Shown here in pieces: positions 1-9,949 of a DNA stretch of 64,000 nucleotides (position 1 is its first letter; the number at the start of each line of letters is the position of its first letter). Under the pieces are notes generated by a model. The model worked only from the letters and a program-made list of their open reading frames with translations, ran no database searches and was not told where the DNA came from. The position numbers and the translations under genes are program-made. The stretch covers positions 496,001 to 560,000 of the forward strand of contig BJKQ01000008.1 in assembly GCA_006538405.1 (NCBI GenBank), in the 5' to 3' direction. Source of the DNA: Hansfordia pulvinata (taxonomy: Eukaryota > Ascomycota > Sordariomycetes > Xylariales).

Positions 1-3000
1 GATGTCTGGCTGCGGTGCAGTGAATCCAGCGCATCCGAATCGCGCCGGGCGGATGTCTGCTCGCATCCTGCGAGGAAGTACTCGCATGTGTTCCAGTGTG
101 GACGGAACACGGGACAAGGGTGGAGATGGACATCGGTATCGTTGTTGTCCAGGCGCTCCCCACGTGCAAACCGGGCCGGAAAGCAAATAGGTGCAGATGC
201 AGTTGACTTCTCGCTCTGCCGCCGACGTCATCATTTACAGGTACCTCCAATGCCCAAGGTGCATAGGTAAGGTACTGCCAGTTTTGGTTGTCATCCTTGT
301 ACCTGCCTCCATCTTCACAGCCTTGGAAGGAGGTATCTACCGGAGGCAGGTAAACTTCAATAATCCCCCCCCCTCCTCCACAACCAACTCCCCGGCTTCT
401 CCAATCCCCCACGTTCGCTGCGCCTCACACAACCGCCGCCTAGCCTGGCTGAACCCCATCTCCCGTCTCTCTAGAGCCTTCATTTCCCGTGCCCTGTTCC
501 TGGGTGTTCTAGGGATCCGATTCAGCCCGCCCACCAGATCCCACGCTTCCTCGCCAGCCCACCCGGCTCTCTTCGCTCGCTCCCAGCTCCAGCTCCAGCT
601 CCAGCTCCAGCCCTGCCGTCGCTCGCCTGATAGCTATCCGCGTTATCGTGGCCGGCTCAATGGATATCGGTGTTGCCTCAGGCTGCCGTGCCAGGGATTC
701 GGCCAATTCTCTCCATGTCCGGCCGTTCCACATTCGGCATCCCGCAAATACGCCAACATGGACTGTGGGCGCCGTCAAGATCTAGCCAGTGGCGGATGAG
801 GCCGTCGCCGTGGTTTCATTTCCTGCTTGTGGTGGCCACACAACTACCTACCTACTCTTACCCAACCACGCCAACCCACTCGTTCGTACCTTGTCAGAGT
901 CTGACAAGCGTCAGGCCATAACTTGGTGCCTACGACTCGGCCGTTTCCGGACCAGCCAGGGACGCCGCTGTCGTGTTGATACTCAGCAAACAGATGCTCG
1001 CCAGCGGGGAAGCATCACGCATCTATCGACACCGAGGCACAGGCGCCCACAACGAGTACGTTGCGCGATATCACGCGACTTGACCATGCCAATTGCCGGA
1101 ATAGCCTCCCCCTCGCGCATAAGCACTATCGCGCCAGCCGCCACACCTGCCCCAGGCCCATCTCGCGACGCCGTGAGCTGGCCAGCATGCCGGCCTATAA
1201 TTAGATCCCCGGCAAACTGCAGAGAATCTCGACCTTCCCATTCCGGGCAGCTTCGGCAAGGAGGCGTTTCCGGGGTTGAAGGCGGAAACAGATCTCATCT
1301 GCAGGCAATAGGGCTCGCCGACCGGGCCTGCAGGGGCGCCCCTGGAGGACAGTCCGCCGCGGGACCGAACGGAGTGGCGACCGACTTGTTGGCCAGGGTG
1401 CCGAGTACCCCCGGGCGACTTTCGTCGAGGACGCATTTGTGAATGTCCATCTCCCGAGAGGTGACCTGCTTCTCCGCAACGTGCAGCGCCCAAGCGGCGT
1501 CCAGCGTGCCAGGAACGCAAACGCCCGGACAATGTGGAGGCCGGCTGGCGTTCATCGCGCTCGTGCCATGCTGTGCGCCTGCCTGCCCCCGGCATGTGTG
1601 TCAAAATGCGAACATGTTCGTATTTGTTTTGAGCCGGTGTCCAAAGCGTCAACTCTACACTTTATTAGCTCGCCTCTCTGTCTCCTGGGAAGCGGCCCAC
1701 GGCGACCCACTGGCCCCGCGGTTTGGCCAACGCGACCGAACGCAACAGCGAGTTAGCTTGATCATAGGCCTAACTCGTCGAGGGTGTTCAGACAGCAGAG
1801 CCGGGGGACGAGCACCGCAGCAACCGTCGATCCCATCAAACATGGCGCAGAAGACAAAGGCGGGCACAGGGGTTGACGAACCGTCGGCGAGCAGATCAGG
1901 TGGTGCGTGGTTACATTTGCAGTCAGCTTGCTCGGTGCTTGCCCCGGTCTTGGCTCAAGTGCGCGACGCGTTGGGGCCTCAGACCCGCGAAGAAAAATGA
2001 GGGCCGCGAGTGGTGCGGTAGCTTGCAACAAGAGAAGGCAGAGTAGTGCAAGACCGCGATCGAGAGGGGAGGCAAGGAGAAACCGTCGGATACAGCATGA
2101 TGCGAGAGCCATGGACCGTGGCCTCTCGTCCAGTCACACGCTACGCGTAGCATGTCGGCATGGGTTCACGGCCCTCTTCTCAGAGACAACGAGCAGTCCA
2201 TGTCGTGGTATCGCGAGTATGCTTACACCCGTGCTCCGGCATACCCTAAATGAATCTATTCCGGGCTACGGGTAGCGGGGATAAGGAGGAAAGCCGCAGT
2301 CCATACGCAGCGGCCCTGGCCAGGCTACGATACCGCCCATGGCATCCACTGCGTGGCACTGCGTGAGGAGGCTTGCTGACACGTATCGTTGCCGGTGAGC
2401 CCTGACTCTGCAAGAGTCCCTGCGGGTGTAAACTGAATGGGAGTCCCAGGCATGAGAATGCGGCACCGGGACGCCGGCGGCTCAGCATTGAAGCCGGGAA
2501 ATGGGAAGGAATGATTGAGCCCATTTATAGAGCTGCAAGATTTCGGCCCGCCCTCGCAGGCTGCATCTCCGAAGCACTATACGTTTCCATGCGCGTCGAG
2601 AGGGCTTGCCGCTTTGCGTCTTGTGCACATGCCGCGCGTAACGGAATAGGCGCTCGTGAACTCGAACCCTCTACCGTCTCTAGACGCCGCCACAATTGGC
2701 CGGAGTAGAGAAATCCGGAGCCTGAGAGATCCGCCCCATCTCTCTCCCCGGGCCAACCTCCAGTGGTCATCTCACATGCCATGCCAGTTAGGTGAGGGAG
2801 AACCACCATTGACCTTGGTGCTGATCCACACTGCGAATACCACGGGCCCCTGGCCGCTGTATTGTCCTCAGCTGCCGCCTGCGCAGATATACGAGTAGAG
2901 AAACACCGTGATCTGGCATCATCACGCGAGAACCCGAGTTCACACTGTCGGATTGTAGCGAATCACCTGCCTTCTGCGGGCTAGCAGGAATATCTAGCTC

Positions 3001-6000
3001 CTGCTTCGGCGAGAGAGAGGGCGGGGGGTTTGCTGCAAGACCCTCTCTGCATTGCGCGCTCTGCGCGCTTGATCCGTCACGGACGTGCATAACGCTGGCA
3101 TGTGTACGATGTGTACGTCTGGTGCAGGCGGGTTGTAAGGTGTAAGGGGAGGAGGTAGGTGAAGCTGCGAGTATAATCGGGGTAGGTGGATAGTTGAGGA
3201 CCTCCCCTGCCCTTGGCAATCAATTCGATCCGATCCGTGTGCCCCTGTTATTTGACGCATTGCGCCTGGGATGGAAATGAAGAATGCCATGGGCACTTGG
3301 ATACCGGAGCCGGCCAGGCCTTACTGAGTACGTATACTCGGTACGGCGCAGGCGCCGGCGCTTGTCGCGTATGGGCACGGGAGGCAGGTTGGGCCGAGTC
3401 TGGGCGCTCTCGGTGGCGCTTCACATCCAATCCCGGGATGGCATCTGCCAGGCTGGCTTAGGTACTTTGGCTTGTGTGCGAGCGTATACTTCGCCAGGTA
3501 TGAAGTACCTAGGTAGTCGGAGGATGCAGCTATGGTGGCACGCAGAGAGAGATCTCTCTTTCGCTCTCCAACATGGCTTCTTATCTGCGTAGACGGCAGC
3601 GCGTCGGACTGACGCATGCATCCCTTTATCCAAGCTGCCGAAACCTGTGCCTGTCTTGGTCTGTTGCGCAACACAAGTTCCCTGCTCTCCCGCGTTCGAA
3701 CCTAGCACGGGAACATCGCGACACGTTTCGTTCCGTTTCGACACTGCCCGCTATCAGATACGGGGGAGCTTTAAGCCGCCGTGGAGGAGGGGGGAAAGAG
3801 AAACCCACAGCGCTGGGCGGTTACGGTCTCTAGATCAGGGTGTCTTGACATGCATGGAAGAGCCTGGGTGTGCTCGTCCTCGCATTTCAGATGTATCTCT
3901 CCGATGGAAGGGGCTGTGGCCGTTGGCTGCGGCGTGGAGGGACGGGGGGACACTGTTGTCTTGTACTCGTACGCCCACGTCACGTTTCAAGGAGGAGGCA
4001 CTCACACACATCACACCACACGCCTGTCGTTTGGTACCAGAGTCACGATCTAGTACGAGTAAGCGGGCTCTCGTCTTGACGGATAACCAGCAGAGACGCT
4101 TCCCGGCGCGGACAAAGGCGAAACCCTGGTATTTAGAAGAAGGCGGGGTTTTTCTTTTCTTTTCTTTTTTGGCTGACCGCCTGCCTGGAGGCCAAGCACA
4201 GCCCTGCAGCTTACAGTGAACCATCCGCCGAGTCGCGATAATCACGGTCACCAGTAGAGCGGAGCTGCGCAGGGCGGCAGAGCTGCGTGCGTGGGTGTCC
4301 TGAACCCGAAACACAGGGGCGCGTTTCAGGAGCTGTCTGACGGTGGGGCGCCAACCCCCGGACCCGACCGACAGCCCCTGTGTGCGTGTCTGCCCCCTGC
4401 TGTCGGTCTGTCCAAACATTGCAAGTCCGTCCCCACGCGCGCCGCTTTTCGCCCTTACGGAGTACTCTGTAGGTACGTGGGTACGACGCGACAGAGCGAC
4501 TCCCGTCCCTCCTGGCACGACTGTATGATACGGTGATTACTCGATGCACTAGACAACTCACACCCCTACCTCTCTTTTGTGTCTCCCGCATCCGGCGGCT
4601 CCATCGATGTCCGTCCGTCACAAGGCAACACGGGTCACTGTGTCGTCAGTCAGGGTTGCGAAGAAGGGCGGATGGGCGCAGAGTCTGCTCATTCGGATAC
4701 CTCCTGCATCTGCATCCAGGGCCCCGGGAGAACATCAAGATCGCAAGGCAACGCGCAGGATTGGGGATGTGGTGCGAGAGCCGCGGATGGTCAACCCTAA
4801 TAAACAACCACGGAACGGCTTGCTAGTTGCATTCTCTGCAGGCATCCGCGGGAGTCTGGCCACGGCCGCGGCCGCGGGGCCCGCCACCCACCGGGCCCGG
4901 CAGCACCGCAGGCCGGCTTAGACCCCGGGCGGGCTAGGTCCCGAAGCCCCGGCACCGAAGCTGTCGGTCTCGAACGAGTTTCCTCCGCGGGCAGGAGTGT
5001 GTAACGAATGCGCAAGCTGGTCGCAGCTGAAGGGGCCGATGGATGTTCCGCCCCCGATACTGGCGAGATCTTGTCGCAAGGTAAGTATCTGAACGAACTA
5101 GGGTCTTTACTCGTGCAGTTTCGAAAAGTGTCTTTTTGCGCCTCGGCCGAAACCGCCGCGTCCAACAAGTCACGAAGCAAGCAACCAGGCAAGCAGGCGC
5201 GCGAGCCGCTGGACAAGATTCGGTTGTCTGACACGTGCCGGCAAAGCTATCGGAGACCACAGCGGCTGCGATTCGATTTAGACCCTCGTTGCACCCTCTT
5301 CTCGGTCGGGGCTTTTCGAACATTCCTCACTCTCGCGCCCCCTGGAATATCCTGGGAACAGCCCTGCAAGGCGTTTGCCAGCGGGCCGCTCGCCATCCTG
5401 ATGGATGCTTGCATGACGGCGAAGGGGGAGGGGCGCTGATCATCTACAAAACACGCTGCTGCGTAGGCGAGCAGGAGATGGAGGAGGAGAGGGCCTGTAT
5501 GTCAAGAGCGACAGCAAGCAGGGGGAAAATGAAGATCCTAGGAGCCCACACAGCCTGTCACTTCGGAAGAGGACGGGCCAGCAGGAATGTGCCGTCACAG
5601 AGAGGGGGAGGAGGGGAGGGGAGTTGAACCCAGAAAACAAGTGTCACTAACCTAGAAGGACTGCCACGTTGCGTGGCTTACGAGTACATACCTTGCTTAT
5701 GTATGAGTGAGTGCATCCATGGATGTGCTCTCAAACGCTCTTCGTCGTCGTCGTCGTCGTCAGCCGCGTGGTACCGCGAAAACGTGAAACAGCATGCGAG
5801 AAAGAAGGGTCCTGAAACAAGTGGTCCCGAAACGTCATCGGATCGGCGGACGACGGCGGCGGCGGCGGCGGCGGCGACAACCGGGTTCGGCAAGTCACTC
5901 CGTACTGCTGTCACTCCCGCCCGTCTCCATTACATCGACTCTATCATCTGTCTGATAGGAACGAGTACTCGTACGAGACTGATGGATGATGGACATTTAT

Positions 6001-8995
6001 GCGAGTGACGAGGCTGCGCAGGGGCCGGGACTGTGCCTGTACGCGTACGAGTACTCGTCGCGGTGGACGTGTTGGGGAGCACTCGCAAGATCATAGTCCC
6101 GTGGCAGTCTGGCATCCACAACTCGTATTGCGAGTCCGGGCGACAAGATCCAATATCAAGCCGTGTCCTTTTTTTAGTCGCGGCTGTTTACGAGCATGTG
6201 CTCGCACGTAGTCGAGATGGGCCCGAGCATCCCTGGAAGAGCCGCGACAGCGTCCTGCCCTTCTGTCTTTCATGCGTTTGTCTACCCACGATACCCAGAC
6301 AAGCCAGGAAATCCATACTTGTATAAACATCCCGCAGAGCCGGGCTGCTGGGGTCTGCACCCGCCTCTGCTGCAGTATTGGTCGGTCCAAGTTTTACAGT
6401 CGTCGCAACCTCACGGCAACGGAAACCCACCCCCAAAGACAGCCACGCAGTGCGAGAGGAGAGGGGCTTGGCAGACTGACGAGGGCGCCTTGACCACCGT
6501 CCGGACCCCTGACGCGCTGCCGACGGAATTAGGAGGGGGATCTCAGCGTGGCGAATGGGTGGGCGCACTCCTCTCGCGGGCGCGGTTGTCCCTCGACGTG
6601 GGAGAATCAATGGCGGTTTGCCTCTATACGAGTACCTAGGATCCGACCGATCAGCCAGTCAGCCAGATGCTTGGTCACCAAGTTGAAGCTCTTATCACGA
6701 GTATTCGCATTCACGTGTACGAACCATTAAAAGCCACCCAGGTACCGAGAGGCATCTCATCATTGACTCCAGATTTGCTTACTCGGCTCCTCCTTGCTTG
6801 CTGTCACTAGAACAGCATAGCTACCCTCTGGGGCCGTACCCGTACTCTTTCTCGTAAGCGGCGGTCCCCAAGTCATCACCGTCACGTCACGTTCCAGGCC
6901 GGGGATGGAGGGGCGGCCCTTTGCCCAGGCGCCCGGCGCGCATCCTCCTTTATTAGGTCGTTATGCGGTCGGCACACGTGGTAGTAGCGGTGGTGGTGAA
7001 TGGATTGCCATAACCATCATCATCATCATCTTCTTCAAGCAAATCAGCACCCCGTATATGCACCGTCTGGTGCCGGCGCCGTTCGCATATGCCGTCGAAC
7101 GGCGCAATTACTCAAAAAGGGGGCGGGGGAGAGGACAAAGGGGAGGGAGGATGCGGCAGTGGCAGAGAGATCGGCGGCGGGCTGGTGTCTTCCGAGCATG
7201 GCCTCGGCGGCACCACGGGCAAAGAGCCCCCAAGCAGCAGCCAGAGCTCTCTGCGGTGCGGTCGGCCTTCGCCTGGCAAGCCCGCCCGCCCCTATTTCGT
7301 TCATCGCATCCTCCAAGGGGCGCATCCATCGGGTGGCGATGTTTTGGGGGCGGCCGGCTGACAGGAGAGGCAAACGAGTACTCTGCAGACCGCAGACCGC
7401 AGACCGCAGACCGCAGACCGCAGACCGCAGACCGCAGACCGCAGATGGTGCCCCATCGGAAACTCGTACCTTATGTACTCGTAGGTATGATGGGTACCTT
7501 ACATCCTGCAACGTACGAGTATGGACGTCCTCGCCACCACCGTCGCCGCTGTAGCCACCGAATCAGGGACGTGGTTGTTTCCGAAACACTCGGGCGGGCG
7601 CGCAAGGCAACATTGATGGATACGAGTACCTCTCGCAAGGGTCGCGCACGCCGCGCGCTTGTGGAAGTTGCAAGGGACCTTTGCCATGCACGCCCGGCGA
7701 GTATCGAGTGGGATGCGCCAACGCACGGGGTCGGTTCAAATGCGTGCGAGTCCCTATTGGATGCGATGTGCAACTGTTCGATGATGCATTCCCGTCGGGC
7801 CCCTGCCAGTCGCCAGGTTAGGGCTACAAGTATGTGTACCTACCTACGGGCTACCTCCAAAGACAGTACTCGTACCCCAGGTATGAGGAGCGTGAGCAGA
7901 TCCGATGACGACTGTGTATCTGGTGATTAAGTGGGTAGAGGGCAGCGTGTTCTTGTACCTTTATGGATGCTGAGAGCGCCCGGATCTTGCATCTGCAAGT
8001 ACCTCGCTGCGTCGGGCGCGGTCTGGGGAACCTCTCGCAAAGCAAGAACGAAGTAAAAAAGCGCAGCAGGAATCTGCATGCCACCTGCACCGGACGATGC
8101 CCCATGCGGCGCCCGTCTTGTCCCTCGTCGCCCGCCGGGATAGCCCCATCTGCACCAACGTGATTGGTGAGGAGCTGGACAACCTGAAACAGCCCAAGCT
8201 GTCGAGAACCCACTCCCGCTGCGGTACACGTACTCAACGGGGGCCAGACCAGCGCTGCAGAGCCCGGGTAGCGGGTACGAGCCCATCCATGAGCCGGCCT
8301 GCCACGCCTGCGCTGGAACCAGATCAGAGTGCAGCGCCAAGATCATTGGCAGGCCAGTCCGAGCAGAGCCGGGCAGTGGAGGTCAGTGCTGGCGCATCCT
8401 GCGACGACCTGAAGCAGCTGACGCCAGGGGACGTCCATATCGAGGTAAGCACTGTAATAAGGCACCTTAGGTAGTACGAGTACCTACTCCGACGAGTACC
8501 TACAGCATGTAAGGTAGATATGGACGAGTTGTAGCCCAGGCATTGAATGCATCGTACGTGGTCCGTACCTTACATTATGGATGGTGGCATGAAAGCACGA
8601 ATTGCACGAGTACCGTGCCCCCGGTCACCCCCCGCAGATCGCTTGTCGCAGCATCTCATGCCGGCGGGCCGCAAACTGGAAAGGCAGAGAGGGATGGATA
8701 CCTGTACAATGACTGACGGGCTGCTGGGACTCTCCAGATGGAGAGCACATCTCGTGGCGTGAAAGCACACGGCGTTCGTCGTCGTGAGCCAACCGAGCAA
8801 AGAGGCATTTGATTCGGGCAAGGGCCAGACACCTGCCTGCCTATTCGTGGTCCCTTCTTTGTTAGTGGCAGCCCATCGGCGCTGTGAGACGAGACGAGAC
8901 ACGACGAGACGAGGCCGGACAGGACTGGACCGTACGGGTACTCGTACACGCGCGGATGGGTACCAGCGCCTCCAGTCCCCCAGGCCGGGTACCGG
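1..8995. other. Long gene-poor interval
   Basis: No reading frame here has the coherent composition, intron structure or recognisable motifs seen in the genes further right. The open frames are short or low in complexity and overlap each other on both strands. The interval contains many copies or near-copies of a GTACTCGTAC/GTACGAGTAC decamer, CGTCGT and CGG triplet runs near 5745-5875, and a heptamer tandem repeat near 7.4 kb. Its right end runs into the CT-rich leader of the STE11 gene. It could hold noncoding transcripts or decayed sequence, but nothing in it can be named. Confidence 0.6.
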
Positions 8996-9160
8996 GTGTA
9001 CATGGTTGTCGCCCCTCATGCCCCGTGGCCTGTGTGCCTGTGGCCTCCCTCCAGTGATGGCACCCCCAGATCGGTGGATGGTCTTGTGGAGTCGTGGTCT
9101 ACTCGATGTACGAGTACCGAACCTGCCCATACGTGGCGGCATACGGTACAGTACGAGTAC
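3963..9160. repeat. Cluster of dispersed GTACTCGTAC/GTACGAGTAC decamers
   Basis: Exact copies of GTACTCGTAC or its reverse complement start at 3963, 5965, 6045, 7866, 8474, 8938, 9108 and 9151, with many one-mismatch versions between them (for example at 4052 and 7513). Another exact copy lies at 41006, between AFI1 and CEG1. The decamer is two GTAC palindromes joined by TC or GA. I found no exact copy inside an exon annotated here. Its function is unknown; it may be a protein-binding site, a replication-associated motif or a remnant of short repeats. Confidence 0.7.
7384..7445. repeat. Heptanucleotide tandem repeat (GCAGACC)n
   Basis: About 8.7 uninterrupted copies of the 7-base unit GCAGACC can be read directly. 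The unit length is not a multiple of three, which argues against a coding role. A GTAC-rich stretch follows. Confidence 0.95.
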
Positions 9161-9949
9161 CACCTCCACGACCGTCACTCGACCATCTGTCTGCTTAGCC
9201 CGCCCGTCATTAATCCTCCTCATCCCTCTCCCCTCCCACCACCACCTCCCCTCCCCTTCTTCACTCACCTCCCCTCCCATCTCGCCGGAGGAGCCTGCGC
9301 TGCGCTTTGGTCTGTTGCTTTTCTTCCTTCTCCTAATAGTTTGGTTGGAAGAGCGGGATCCTCGTCGTGCTGTGGCATCAACGGACGACTTCGACGGGAA
9401 AAACGAGCACGACGACGACGACGACGACGACGACGACCGAGGTCCAGACGATCCAACCCGAGGCCGATTGCTCGACTCCGGCCCAACGAGACCCGGCGAC
9501 AACAAGCCCCCCCCTTTCGACGCTGCCGTGTTCCCCCGAATCGACCTTCTCAACCAACCCACCCATCCACCGCTTTCACAGCTGCGTTGCTGGTATCAAC
9601 GTCGCCCCTAAATTATACACCTAATCTGCGTCGCCCACAAGCACCTTCGCTTGTAGACTGCCGCCTCTGTTTCTGCCGCTGTGACACTGTCGCCGCTGCC
9701 GCCACCACCACCGCCTCCTCCTCTGCCGGCCCTGGACCCCACGATAATTGCCACTGGCCACCTCAACCGGACCTGCATACTGCACCCACGTTTGAGACTG
9801 CCAAGTTTCGCACTCGGGCACACGCCAGGCACGAGCCCGCCGCCGCCCCTCTCCGCCCCCATCTTCAACCCCCCTTTAAACCAACCCCAACCCGGCGCCC
9901 AGCGCTCTCAGCGTCGCTCAAACAGCGCACCTCAACGGTTCCTGTCAAC

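Noticed and set aside
2640..2700. tRNA-like T-arm on the minus strand (GGTTCGAGTTC)
   Set aside because: No matching acceptor stem, D-arm or anticodon arm could be drawn around it.
6905..7930. 341-codon open frame on the plus strand
   Set aside because: It runs straight through the GCAGACC heptamer repeat, has biased Arg/Pro/Gly composition and no motif. Equally long frames overlap it.
8570..9562. 330-codon open frame on the minus strand
   Set aside because: Antisense to the CT-rich STE11 leader, with Ser and Arg runs that come from simple repeats.
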